Source: Streptomyces griseoluteus (GTDB lineage Bacteria; Actinomycetota; Actinomycetes; Streptomycetales; Streptomycetaceae). From it: 63,262 nt of DNA. The position numbers and the translations under genes are program-made. The stretch's first letter is position 1. The number at the start of each line of letters is the position of its first letter. The stretch spans positions 1 through 63,262 of the forward strand of contig JOBE01000047.1 of assembly GCA_000717735.1 (NCBI GenBank), written 5' to 3'. The notes below the pieces were generated by a model. The model did no database searches. It saw nothing but the letters and a program-made list of their open reading frames with translations, and was not told the origin of the DNA. Of this stretch, positions 39,568 through 48,738 are shown in pieces.

Positions 39568-40137
39568 ATGGGTTCGAATGCGGGCGCTGAGACGCGACCG
39601 GAGCTGAGTGCGGCCTTGAGTGGGGACGAGTTGGCCCGCTGGTACTGGACGCTGGCCGAGCTCACCGTGCTCGCCCGGGAGCTCGGGGTGTCGCGGGGCG
39701 GCGGGAAGGTGGCACTGATGGAGCGACTGCGGGCTGCATTGGACGGCGGCGCCCCAGCGGCCGCGCCGTCCCGGACGCGCAACGCAGGCCACCAGCTCGC
39801 CGCGCCGGTGAACGGCTCCACCGTGATTCCCGAGGGCCAGCGGTGCGGTCAGGTGCTGCGCGAGTACTTCCGCCGGGAGATCGGCCCGAGCTTCCACTTC
39901 GACGCGTACATGCGCGCGTTCGTTGCCGAAGGTGCAGGGCGCACCCTGGCCGACGCCATCGCCCACTGGCACGACACGCGACGGTCCGCTGCCCAACTTC
40001 AGGAGATCGGCGCGCAGTTCGAGCTCAACCGCTTCCTGCGTGACTGGCATGCCGAGCGTCCGGCCGGCAGCCGTCCCGAAGCGCTCGCCGCTTGGCGGGC
40101 TCACCGCAACCGACCTCGCAGCCCGGCCGCGAGGTGA
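39568..40137 (+). CDS. SAP-domain protein with DUF6434
   Basis: 189 residues from ATG 39568. Residues 10-60 are a SAP-like helix-extension-helix (LSGDELARWYWTLAELTVLARELGVS, GGGKVALMERL). The rest matches DUF6434: STVIPEGQRCGQVLREYFRREIGPSF and TLADAIAHW. SAP motifs bind nucleic acid, but the function of this small family is not known. It stands alone. Confidence 0.75.
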   Translation: MGSNAGAETRPELSAALSGDELARWYWTLAELTVLARELGVSRGGGKVALMERLRAALDGGAPAAAPSRTRNAGHQLAAPVNGSTVIPEGQRCGQVLREYFRREIGPSFHFDAYMRAFVAEGAGRTLADAIAHWHDTRRSAAQLQEIGAQFELNRFLRDWHAERPAGSRPEALAAWRAHRNRPRSPAAR

Positions 40138-40475
40138 CCGGCCCACGGAGGTGCCTGGGTGCCGAGTGCCTGGGGGACCGGCTCCCAGCCGCGTGATTCC
40201 TACCGAGAAGACGTTTCGCCACACACGGACCGCTCGGGGACACGGCAGAGTAGAGCAGTAACGATCGTCCTCGTCGCGTACGTCGAAGTTGACCGAGCGT
40301 CGTCTGCCCCGTCAAGGCCGCAGCACGGCGTCGTTCGTCCGGGTCACGGGCGTCCGGGGCCCGGATCGGCGGGGGCTTCCCGCTACGGTGATCGTGGGTG
40401 GGTGAGCCGACTGTTCGTTGGAGCGCCCCTCGCCCCCGTACTTCGGTGCGGCGGCGCACTTCTGTCAGGGTGTCA

Positions 40476-40721
40476 GTGCTCGCCCTCCAGCTCACCGGCC
40501 ACGTCCGCGCCGTCGCCGCCGACGTCCGCCATCGCGCCGACTATCTGCCGAAGAACAGCGCGCTCGCCGACGTCGTCCTGCGGGAGGCGGAGGGCCGGCT
40601 GCCCGTGACTATCGAGGGCACGTGTGCTGCGTCCAGAACCGCGCCCGCCTCGTCCGCGTCCCGTCCCCCGACATCCAAGAGACAGGATCCGGTGACCTGT
40701 GCAGAGATTCGGTGGCAGTAG
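40476..40721 (+). pseudogene. Fragment resembling DUF6415 proteins
   Basis: About 80 residues from a GTG at 40476. The start LTGHVRAVAADVRHRADYLP and VVLREAEGRL resemble the helical C-terminal part of DUF6415 proteins of Streptomyces; the remainder is Pro/Ser-rich noise. Probably a remnant. The areas on both sides (40138-40475, 40722-40914) show no gene. Confidence 0.35.
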
Positions 40722-40914
40722 GCGGCGACTTTGCCGAGGCTGTCGTCGGCGGTCTTGGTCCCGACGAAGGGTCGGGGCTGTTCCTTCAAGTCGGCGAGCC
40801 GGCTGTGGACGCCGCGTGCGAGGGCCGCCCCTAAGCGAAGCCAGCTTCGCAAGCGTATCTTCGCTCTTCAGGAGTTGATCACAATGGTCACTCCCTCACT
40901 TCAATGGGAGACCC

Positions 40915-41313
40915 ATGCACCAGCTGACCCGTGGCCGCCTCATTGCCGTTGCCGCCACCACCGCTGCTCTCATGTTCGCCGCCCAGGGCACCGCTACAGC
41001 AGCCCCGCAACGCGCCGTCACGGAGGGCGGCTACGCCGAGTGGAACGCCGACCCGTACAACGGAATACCCGGTGACTCGATCCGCGCCTGTGACACCACG
41101 GCCGACGGGTGGGGAATCGAGGCCTGGCTCGACATTGACCGGAACGGAACCATCGACCGCATCGCCTCAACCCGTGGTCACAACGCCCCTTACTGCACCG
41201 GCTGGATCAGCGGCAACATCGAACCTGAAGGGCGGCCCATCCAGATGTGGGCGGTCACGGTGAAGGGCAGCAGCACCAAGGAAAAGGGCGGCCTTATCTG
41301 GAGCCACTCCTGA
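40915..41313 (+). CDS. Small secreted protein of unknown function
   Basis: 132 residues. A Sec signal peptide is clear: RGR, then a hydrophobic core (LIAVAATTAALMFAA) and a cut site after TATAA-like AATAAPQ near residue 30. The mature part of about 100 residues has two Cys, a DIDRNGTIDRIAS stretch and several Trp; it may fold as a small beta protein. No family recognised. It is monocistronic. Confidence 0.75.
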   Translation: MHQLTRGRLIAVAATTAALMFAAQGTATAAPQRAVTEGGYAEWNADPYNGIPGDSIRACDTTADGWGIEAWLDIDRNGTIDRIASTRGHNAPYCTGWISGNIEPEGRPIQMWAVTVKGSSTKEKGGLIWSHS

Positions 41314-42115
41314 CCCACCACAGGCACCGCGCGAGGGCCGCATCCGCAGAGACGACACAGATCCACGTCGAGCGGGCGCGGCCCACGCTCGTGAACGGGC
41401 CGACGACACAGGTGGCCGGTCTGCTTGACGTGCGGTGCCCGGGCAGGTTGTGGAGGCGGGCGATGCCGAGCATGGCGTGCGGAACGCCCTCGTCCTTGAG
41501 GCGGCAGTCGTGGTGCATCTTCGGCCGTCGTCCCGTTTGACCCGTGAGTGTTGTCGGGTACCTCATGCCAGGATCCGAACGTGCCTTCGGGGGAACGGGC
41601 TCGCCGTAGGTGAGCGCTGCCTCGTCGACCGGGGCCAGGGTGTACCGGATGGGGGAGCGGGTCGCCCGTTTCGGCAGGTGCAGGCGGGCGACGCCTGGCC
41701 GGGCGTTCGGCGCGCACCGCTCCGTGCCAGCGGATCCACAGCGCGGGGCGCCCCGCAACGCCTGGTAGCGGAGCTTGTCCACGGCGGTGCCGGTGTCCGC
41801 GCGGTCGATCTCCACCGCGAACGGGGGACCGTCCTCGCGCAGGAGCCGGAGGTCGAGGTAGGCGGACCACGGCGGTGACCAGTAGGTTCGACAGCCACCG
41901 GGCCGTAGTCGTGGCGGTTGGATGTAGCGCATGGGAGCCTCCAACCGGCACTTCCAGCCTGAGGCCTTCGCCCAGTTGGCCACCGCGCGGGTGATGGCCG
42001 GGGTCGTCTCCGTGGCGGTCACATCGGTGAAGGCGAAGCCTGTCTCGGACAGGTACGCGCGCAATGAGGCGGCGAGGGTCGCGGACTCGCCTGCCGCCGT
42101 CGGGTTGTGGGCCAT
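41294..42115 (-). CDS. Hypothetical protein, possibly frame-shifted near its middle
   Basis: From ATG 42115 the frame encodes a plausible domain: LAASLRAYLSETGFAF, then a Trp/Arg-rich segment and PPFAVEIDRADTGTAVDKLRYQALRG, an EIDR-type acidic motif. Near 41750 the phrase LWIRWHG is readable in a neighbouring frame and the original frame returns later at LHLPKRATRSPIRYTLAPVDEAAL, suggesting two compensating indels. The last 90 residues (41294-41570) lack a convincing gene-like pattern. Function unknown. Confidence 0.4.
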   Translation of the reverse strand: MAHNPTAAGESATLAASLRAYLSETGFAFTDVTATETTPAITRAVANWAKASGWKCRLEAPMRYIQPPRLRPGGCRTYWSPPWSAYLDLRLLREDGPPFAVEIDRADTGTAVDKLRYQALRGAPRCGSAGTERCAPNARPGVARLHLPKRATRSPIRYTLAPVDEAALTYGEPVPPKARSDPGMRYPTTLTGQTGRRPKMHHDCRLKDEGVPHAMLGIARLHNLPGHRTSSRPATCVVGPFTSVGRARSTWICVVSADAALARCLWWVRSGSR

Positions 42116-42199
42116 CCGCTGATTCTGCGGCCCGCCACTGACAGCGCGCGGCGACGGCTTGGGGCCGTAGGGGCCGCCCCTGTAGGGCGGTTGGCGTAT

Positions 42200-42892
42200 C
42201 GACAGGTCGCTCGTGGGGAGTACGGTCCGGGTGACCATTGCCCTGACACTGGCATCGGGGCACGCGTGCGTGTGGCCCGGATCGCGGCAGGCCTGACCCA
42301 GGCGGAGATGGCCGGGCTGGTGGGCCGCTCGAAGCGCGGGGCCGAGGACGTCGAGGCGGGGCCAGCTGCCGCTGGACCGGTACGCCCTGATCACGGCCGT
42401 GGCCACGGTCTGCGAGGTCCGTCGTGCGGCTGCTCGGACAGCCCAACCGGCTTCGCCGCGAGCAGGGCTCGGCGGCTCCGCACCTGCCCGCGCTCCGCGC
42501 CGCGCTGCGCCGCTCCTTGCTGATCATTTCCGGCCACCCCGGTCTCGTACCGTCTGGGCCGGCCGCCGACATTCAGCGGGCCCGGGACCAGGCCGCTGCG
42601 ACCAACCGGCACCGCCAGGACGCGAACCTGCCTGCGGTCGCCGGACTGCTGCCCGCGCTGCTGGAGGACCTCAACACCACGATCCTCATGTACGAGCGCG
42701 GCACCGCCGAGTGGAAAGAAGCCCTTCGCCTCCTGGTCAACGCCGCCCGCAGCGCCCGCCGACCAGACCGGCCTGCGGGATCTGGCGTGGGTGGCGGCGG
42801 AGGTTGCGGCCGGGGCCGCAACCCCGCTCGACGACCCGATCGTGAAGGTCACCGGCCGGGCTGCTGTCCGCTCGGCGCCCGGGGCGTCGTGA
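42200..42892 (+). pseudogene. XRE-type helix-turn-helix regulator with several frameshifts
   Basis: IGARVRVARIAAGLTQAEMAGLVGRS is an XRE DNA-binding domain (about 42252-42330). The following helix is read one frame over (LDRYALITAVATV), then another frame has LLGQPNRLRREQ and the C-terminal helical sensor region (RDQAAATNRHRQDANLP, LLEDLNTTILMYERG), and a last frame gives GLRDLAWVAAEVAAGAATP to a stop at 42890. At least three single-base breaks are needed. Confidence 0.6.
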
Positions 42893-42901
42893 GGCGTGTG
42901 G

Positions 42902-43475
42902 TCAGCTGGCGCGGCGGCACGCGGAGGCGCTGCCGACGATTCCGGATCTGTATCGCGAGCGAGCACGGTCAGGGGCCGCCTCGAGGTCTCGGGCCTGGTC
43001 GTCGTCGGTGCCGAGGGTGAGCTGGTGGACGGCCGTCTCGGCGGGCTGAAGACGCTCCGCGCGCAGGGAGAGCGATCGGACGCGAGCGCGCTGGAGGCCG
43101 AGGGCGGTGAGTAGTTCGCGGGCTGTCGCGGCGAGGGCGGGGGTATGGGCGGTGGCTTCGGCCAGGGTACGCGTCCGCGTGGTGTGACTGCGGTTGACGT
43201 AGGTGACGGTCAGGGCGAGCCGCTGGGCGACCTGGCGATCGTCCCGCAGCGCCGCGCCGATCTGTTCGGTGAGTCCGAGGACGGTCCGGTGGTGCTGGTC
43301 GGCGTCGAGCTCGTCGTGGTCGAACCGGTGGCTGAGGCTGAGGGATCTGGGCGCGGCGGCGGGGACGATCGGCCGGTCGTCGATGCCGAGGGCGCGGTCG
43401 TGGGCCTGGCGGCCGGCGGTGACGCCGAGGATCCGCTGGAGGATGGCGAGCGGGACGTCGGCGGGTATTCATGGG
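42902..43475 (-). pseudogene. C-terminal remnant of a Y-family DNA polymerase (DinB-like)
   Basis: The minus strand carries an uninterrupted frame without a start codon: IPADVPLAILQRILGV, GRQAHDRALGIDDRPI, SLSLSHRFDHDELDADQH and LALTVTYVNRSHTTRTRTL, ending at a TGA at 42902. This is the thumb and little-finger part of DinB/ImpB polymerases. The polymerase core with its catalytic acids is missing; a stop codon lies directly before the homology. The break point abuts a separate truncated gene on the + strand. Confidence 0.75.
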
Positions 43476-43552
43476 ATACCCCTGCCCAGTCCTATCCGAC
43501 CAGCGGCGGTAGCGCTGAGATCAGCTCCATCAAGCTCGTGTCCGCTGCGCGA

Positions 43553-44213
43553 GTGTGAGGCGGAGCCGTATCCCTACTGGGAGACGGCGACGTCGACGAA
43601 GGTCGGCGGGTTCGGCGACATGAACGGTGACCGGCGCGCGGACGCCGTGCGGCGTGACGAGGCCGGGCGCCTGTGGTTCATGCCCGGCAACGGCACCGGG
43701 CGCCTGATCGGCTCCGGCGGTTGGAACGCCATGAGCGCCCTCGTGCGGCACGGTGACTTCAGTCGCGACGGCCGCGAGGACGTGATCGCCCGCGAGAGGG
43801 CCACCGGCAAGCTCTGGCTCTACCCGGGCACCGGCAGCGGGGGCCTTGGCGCGCGCAAGCTCATCGGCTCCGGCGGCTGGAACGCCATGAACGCCCTCGT
43901 CGGCGCTGGTGACATGACTGGCGACGGCCGGGCCGACCTCGTTGCCCGGGAGAAGGCCACAGAGAAGCTGTGGCTCTACCCCGGCACCTCGACCCGGACC
44001 CTCGGCGCCCGCAAGCTCATCGGCACCGGTGGCTGGAACGCCATGGACCACATCCTCGGCGTCGGCGACACCTCCGGCGACGGACGCCCCGACCTGGAAG
44101 CGTCCGACGGCTTCTCGCTCTACCAGTACCAAGGACTCGCCACCGGCGGCCTGCGCAAGGTCGACAACTACAACGGATCCTGGTGGGCCCTGGAAGGCGC
44201 CACCGCCTTCTGA
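43553..44213 (+). pseudogene. 3' part of an FG-GAP/VCBS-repeat secreted protein
   Basis: The frame contains repeats of about 47 residues: GDMNGDRRADAVRRDEAGRL, GDFSRDGREDVIARERATGKL, GDMTGDGRADLVAREKATEKL and GDTSGDGRPDLEAS, separated by GARKLIGSGGWNAM-type linkers. The Asp-rich GD-x-x-x-DG-x-x-D loops bind calcium in beta-propeller blades. The 5' part with any signal peptide and catalytic domain is missing; homology starts near 43553, so this is a tail of a larger extracellular protein. Confidence 0.75.
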
Positions 44214-44279
44214 CCCGCCCTTGAACGGCTTGGCCACCCCGTGCGACCTGCTCGGGACAGGCCTGGCTCTCATCGCACA

Positions 44280-44319
44280 TGTGCCCGACCGGTCCGCTGG
44301 CGCGGTCTGGTCGGGCACA
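44280..44319 (+). terminator. Strong hairpin terminator
   Basis: TGTGCCCGACC (44280-44290) pairs perfectly with GGTCGGGCACA (44309-44319); an inner CCGC/GCGG stem extends it. It follows the FG-GAP gene and faces a truncated transposase gene. Confidence 0.85.
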
Positions 44320-44339
44320 GCCGTCAGCACGACGATCCA

Positions 44340-44998
44340 AACCACCTGATTTCTGCTGGTCAGGCATTTGTCCCGGCACCAGCCGACGAGGGAGCCGGTG
44401 TAGCCGCCGTCGGCCCACACGAGGGTGATGTCGCGGTGCAGACGGCGCAGCCGCATCAGCAGGCCCGTCGCAGCGTCCCGGTCGCCGATGTTCGCAGCCG
44501 TGACTACGACGACCAGGAGCAGGCCGAGGCAGTCGGTCACGATGTGCCGCTTGCGGCCCGGCACCTTCTTCCCGCCGTCGTAGCCGCGTGAGGCGGCCGG
44601 CACCGTCGCGGCGGCCCGCACCGACTGCGCGTCGATGATCCCCGCTGGGGGCCCGGCCTCACGGCCCTCGCGCTCACGGACCGTCCCGCGCAGCCGGTCG
44701 TGGAACTCGGCGATCAGCCCGTGCTCGCGCCAGCGGCGGAAGAATGCGTAGACCCGGGCCCATGAGGAGAAGTCCGCGGGCATCGCCCGCCACGAGATCC
44801 CGCCCGCGACCAGGTAGCGGATCGCGTCCAACAGCTGCCGGTGGCAGTAGCCCTCGGGCTGTCCACCCCGCCCCTCCCCTGGAACCAGGCCGGCACCGGC
44901 AGCAACGTCCGGACGGCCGCCCACTCCGCGTCCGTCATGTCCGACGGATACCGGCGCACCCGGTCCGGATGTTCGAGATCGGTACGGGCAACAACCAC
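44340..44998 (-). pseudogene. IS5-family transposase, truncated and frame-shifted
   Basis: Starts at 44998 (MVVARTDLEHPDRVRRYPSDMTDAEW, the N-terminal DUF4096 segment). Near 44870 the frame changes and goes on as QLLDAIRYLVAGGISWRAMP, GIIDAQSVRAAATV, GRKRHIVTDCLGLLL and WADGGYTGSLVGWCRDK. It then stops matching at about 44345: the last 60-70 residues with the catalytic Glu are gone. No terminal inverted repeats were found, so it is a dead remnant, different from the IS5 copy at 34.9 kb. Confidence 0.8.
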
Positions 44999-45502
44999 TT
45001 ACGTGTCGGGATGCTCCGGCAGGGCGAGCCAGTCCGACCAGGAGATCTCGCGGCCGAGGAAGCGCGGCTGCTCGAACGGCCAGTCGGCGGCGATCCACTG
45101 CGGCACCAGCGCGTCGAGGGCCTGCTCGACCTTGCTGCCCACCAGCTCGTCCACCACCCACCAGGAGATCTCGCCGTCCGCGCCGGCCCTCGCCGGCGGG
45201 TCGATGTAGACACAGCCGAGCAGAGCTGTCTCCGCCGCGTCGAACAGCGCGTAGTTGAAGGACTGGTGTGCGGCGATCTCCTTCTCGTGCCGCAACAGGT
45301 CGGCCTGGTCGGCCTCGTAGGTCATGGTGGCCGCGGGCCAGCCCCAGGCCGGGCCGAAGATGGTCCACAGCCGCTCGCGCGAACCCATCACAGCCGGATA
45401 GTCGAGCGGGGTGTCCGCCTCCCGGATCGGCCGCAGGTGATGGCCACCGCCCGGCAGCGGTACCAGGACGGGGTGGACGAAGTCATCGGGAAGCCAGCTC
45501 AT
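44999..45502 (-). CDS. GNAT-family N-acetyltransferase
   Basis: 167 residues from ATG 45502. N-terminal HHLRPIREAD (strand 1), AAETALLGCVYIDPP and ISWWVVDELVGSKVEQALDALVPQWI fit the acetyl-CoA fold of GNAT proteins, with the Q/R-x-x-G-x-A motif replaced by a divergent sequence. Ends 1 bp from the transposase remnant, which may have trimmed its surroundings. Substrate unknown. Confidence 0.75.
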   Translation of the reverse strand: MSWLPDDFVHPVLVPLPGGGHHLRPIREADTPLDYPAVMGSRERLWTIFGPAWGWPAATMTYEADQADLLRHEKEIAAHQSFNYALFDAAETALLGCVYIDPPARAGADGEISWWVVDELVGSKVEQALDALVPQWIAADWPFEQPRFLGREISWSDWLALPEHPDT

Positions 45503-45682
45503 GGCGCCCGACCGTAGCAGCGCGCGGCCGTCCGCTCCCCTGAATTTCCCCCGTATACCGCCAGGCCCTGCTCTGGTATGAGGGTGCCGTGTTGGCTCCC
45601 GGTGTGGTGCACCTGACGTACGAGACCACGATCGAGGGGCGGCGGGCGCGCCGGAGCTCGCCGTGGCAGGTTGGGCGAGGAA

Positions 45683-46699
45683 ATGGGTCGGCGGATGTAC
45701 TACCACCAGGCCGCGCCCGTCCCAGGGCGACGGACGGTGCGGGTCACCAGTGACGACGGAGTTCGGATCGCCTTCGAGGTGGTGGGCAGCGGGCCGCCGT
45801 TGGTGCTGCTGCACGGTTTCTTCGGGGGTCGCGCAACGTGGCGGGCGGCTGGCTATGTCGACGCGCTCGCCGGGGGTCATCGCCTGGTTCTTGTCGATGC
45901 CCGTGGTCACGGCGGGAGTGACGCGCCCCACGACGTGGACAGCTACCGGATCGACCGTCAGGTCGGTGATGTCGTGGCCGTACTCAACGCACTCGACATC
46001 TCCCGGGTGGCCTTCTGGGGTGCGTCGACGGGCGGCATCATCGGCCTCGATCTGCTGGCTGGGCACACGGAACGGCTGACCGCGCTGATTGCCGGCGGGG
46101 CACATGGTGGACCTGTCGCAGCTGCTCCGGCGGAGGTTCGGCAGGAGGTTGGACTGTTCCGCTCTCGGGGAACGGCTCCCTTCGTCGAGATGCTGGAACG
46201 TCAAGGACCACTCCCGGCATGGATGCGCGCGGCGATGCAGGCAGCCGACCCGCATGCGCTGGCAGCGCTGACCGCCGCCTTTGACGCCCGCGACGGAGTC
46301 CTGGAAAGGCTCGTGCAAACCCCTGTACCGGTGCTTCTGCTCGCCGGCGACCGCGACCCCCGGCTACGGTCGATCCAGGACACCGCTGCTCGGATCTCGG
46401 GCTCGACCTGCGCCAGTTTGTGCTCGGCGGCCGTCCGCGAAGTGGCAGGAGGAAACACGGATGGGCTGGCACGGATATGTGGTGCTGTGGTGTGCCGTGT
46501 TCGGCACGGTCGCGCTGGTCGGCTACGGAAGGTCACTGGCCGGGGTGACCCGGGCCCAGTGGGCGGTCCGGGCGATCGGGCGGATCGAGCGGGTGGGGGA
46601 GCCCCGGCACGGAAGCTCCCCGGACGACGGGATAGCCGTGGTCGTCTCCTTCCAAGACCCGACCACCGGACAGGAGTTCACCGTCACGAACGACGGTGA
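45683..46699 (+). pseudogene. Alpha/beta hydrolase whose 3' end is lost
   Basis: Residues from ATG 45683 form a normal alpha/beta hydrolase: oxyanion region LVLLHGFFGGRATW, VDARGHGGSD, nucleophile elbow WGASTGG, and the acid strand VLLLAGDRDP. After about 46395 (RSIQDTAARI) homology stops. The expected catalytic His segment is missing and the frame runs on through the next gene to 46699 as noise. The enzyme would lack its His and should be inactive. A ribosome site for the next gene sits within the run-on part. Confidence 0.7.
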
Positions 46700-47321
46700 G
46701 CGAGGCGAGAGGATCAGCGCGGCCTGGACGGGCCGGGAGATCGGCATCCACTACCCGCGCGGAAGGCCCCACTCCTTCCGGTTCACCAACGACCTCTCCG
46801 AAGGCGGGCGGGGACTCGGCTGGCCGACCTTCGCGGTCTTCCTCGTTTACGCCGGTCCGGTCGTCGCCGCCGCGATCGACTGGGGCTGGCCGTGGGCTCT
46901 GCTCGGCTTCTGCGGGCCGTGGGCCCTGTCAGGGGTGTACCACCTGCCCGGGAACATACGCGACAGGAACCGCCGTCTCGACGAGCTCGCCGCCATGGCC
47001 GCTGTGTCCGGCCGTGTCGTCGCCGTGCTCAAGAGCGTCAGCACCGACGACGACGGCCACACCTCCACCCGCCTGGTGCCGGTCGTCACCTTCACCACCC
47101 GTGACGGCAGGGCCGTCACGGCCTACTGCGAGTCAGGATTGCCGGACCCGGCCGGATCGCGGGGCCTGGACGTCACGATCCACTACGCCCCCGACGACCC
47201 GGCCGTCTTCACCCTGGACGTCGAGGGTGAACGCCGGTCCTGGAAGCGGGACATGGCCGTCAACGTCATGGGTGTTCTGGTCGTGGCAGCGGCGACCGTG
47301 GTGGGGGTGGTCGCGCTGTGA
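46461..47321 (+). CDS. DUF3592 membrane protein
   Basis: 286 residues from ATG 46461 with AGGAGG 8 bases upstream. The architecture is two repeats of a small beta-rich DUF3592-like domain (VSFQDPTTGQEFTV ... HYPRGRPHSFRF and VTFTTRDGRAVTAY ... HYAPDDPAVFTLD) and four transmembrane helices (near residues 5-22, 125-145, 150-165 and 265-285). Often found in actinobacteria; function not known. Confidence 0.8.
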   Translation: MGWHGYVVLWCAVFGTVALVGYGRSLAGVTRAQWAVRAIGRIERVGEPRHGSSPDDGIAVVVSFQDPTTGQEFTVTNDGERGERISAAWTGREIGIHYPRGRPHSFRFTNDLSEGGRGLGWPTFAVFLVYAGPVVAAAIDWGWPWALLGFCGPWALSGVYHLPGNIRDRNRRLDELAAMAAVSGRVVAVLKSVSTDDDGHTSTRLVPVVTFTTRDGRAVTAYCESGLPDPAGSRGLDVTIHYAPDDPAVFTLDVEGERRSWKRDMAVNVMGVLVVAAATVVGVVAL

Positions 47322-47334
47322 GACCTTCCCAGCG

Positions 47335-47848
47335 ATGATCGAGGACGCCGGCAGCACCGCCATGCGGGCCGCCTGCGACGATCTCATCGCTCCGTTCGAG
47401 CGCGCACTGTTGCCGCTGCACCGGGATGGGGCCGACGCGCTCGACCCGCGGGCGAAGGTCTGGAAGTGGCAGGAGAACCTCCTGGTCGGCACGTTCGACC
47501 TGTGGTTGTGCGACGATCCGGACCGCCCGCACACCTGGCCCGTGGTCACCGTCGGCCTGTGGACCGAGCCGCAGCTCTTCGACGAAGAGCCCGCCGCCTG
47601 GGCCACTTCGACTTCACCCCGCACCACCCTTTGCTGTTCTGCCCCGCCCGCCCGGCCCGGTGACCTTCACCGCCCGCGCGGAATCCGGGCCGTTCCCCGG
47701 CAGGAGCCGCTCCAGGACGAAGGCCCCCGACGCCCTCGGAACAGCTCACCAAGGGACGGCCCACGACCCCGACGTCCTGCCCGAGCGGGTCACCCACGAC
47801 CTCAAGCTGCTGTGGCTGCACCTCACCGGCCCGGAAAGGAGGAGCTGA
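47335..47848 (+). pseudogene. Hypothetical protein gene with two frameshifts
   Basis: ATG 47335 begins MIEDAGSTAMRAACDDLIAPF and runs to LWTEPQLFDEEPAAW. There the frame shifts to HFDFTPHHPLLFCPARPA and again to GPVTFTARAESGPF, ending LLWLHLTGPERRS at 47848. Both breaks are near G/C runs. About 170 residues in total; no family is recognised. It is followed directly by the next gene, likely one operon. Confidence 0.55.
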
Positions 47849-47850
47849 CG

Positions 47851-48285
47851 ATGGCCTCGTACGCGAAGGACCCGCGCTGCACCGCCATGGCCGAAGCCCC
47901 CCTACCCCTCCTGCACCGCAACTGCCTGGAAGGCGCCGGCGGATACGGCGGCTCGTACCAGGTCAACCTGGACGACGAGGAAGCTGTCGGATTGGGCGGG
48001 GTGGAACTGATCCGGGCCGCGATGCGCAAGGCGGCCCGGCAGCTCGGCTGGAAGGTCACCACGATCGGGATGATCGGCACCCGCCACGGCACCGTGGTCG
48101 TCGTCCAGGACGTGCGCGAGGTGCCCGAGGAGCACCAGGCCGTCATCAACGACGCCATGAACGACCGGATGCGAGCCGCGCTGCACAAGGTGTGGGGAGA
48201 GCCGGGCCCGGCCCCTGACCAGCGCGGCTTGGTGGCCTGGATGACTCAGGAGTTCCGCGCGGCCGTGGACACGGGCAGCGCCTGA
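47851..48285 (+). CDS. Hypothetical protein
   Basis: 144 residues; a very strong ribosome site AAAGGAGG lies 9 bases before ATG 47851. A mid-section has alternating hydrophobic strands (RQLGWKVTTIGMIGTRHGTVVVVQDVREV), with flanking helices. It follows the frame-shifted gene above with 2 bases between. Not recognised; probably a small cytoplasmic protein. Confidence 0.75.
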   Translation: MASYAKDPRCTAMAEAPLPLLHRNCLEGAGGYGGSYQVNLDDEEAVGLGGVELIRAAMRKAARQLGWKVTTIGMIGTRHGTVVVVQDVREVPEEHQAVINDAMNDRMRAALHKVWGEPGPAPDQRGLVAWMTQEFRAAVDTGSA

Positions 48286-48299
48286 CGCACCACACGTGC

Positions 48300-48653
48300 C
48301 TAGGGGGTGAACGTCAGCCGTTCCACTCGACCGGGTTCGTATGTCTCCTGGATCGGCTTGCCGTTGACGACGAGCCGGAAGGCTTCCGCGTCCCCCCGGA
48401 CGAGGCTGATCTGCTCCTCGTCCGTGAAGGTGCGGGTCTGGCCTGCCTGGAGGAGGTCGTCGGAGAGTGACCGTCCGTCGGATGCCTTGGCCGTGAGCCC
48501 GGCTTTCCGCTCAGAGGTCGACGACGGCGTCGCCCTGACCACCGACACCGCGCAGCCGCCCTGCGGGCGACGGGCCACGGCTGACACCCGCCCGGCTCCG
48601 AGCACGACACGGCCCCGTGCCGCAACGAATCGGACACCCGTCCCACGTCCCAC
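48300..48653 (-). CDS. Fragment resembling a RodZ-type C-terminal (DUF4115) domain
   Basis: 117 residues. The last 65 (KASDGRSLSDDLLQAGQTRTF, ISLVRGDAEAFRLVVNGKPI, VERLTFTP) match the beta domain at the end of RodZ-like and related membrane proteins. The N-terminal 45 residues look like noise, and the usual helix-turn-helix and membrane helix are missing, so this is probably the 3' end of a lost gene. Confidence 0.5.
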   Translation of the reverse strand: MGRGTGVRFVAARGRVVLGAGRVSAVARRPQGGCAVSVVRATPSSTSERKAGLTAKASDGRSLSDDLLQAGQTRTFTDEEQISLVRGDAEAFRLVVNGKPIQETYEPGRVERLTFTP

Positions 48654-48738
48654 GTTCCGCGTCCCGCGTCCCGCGTGTCCCGCGCCCGGGAAGGGACAGA
48701 ATGCTCGGGCAGAGATCGCCTGGTCGAGGATGCTGAGC

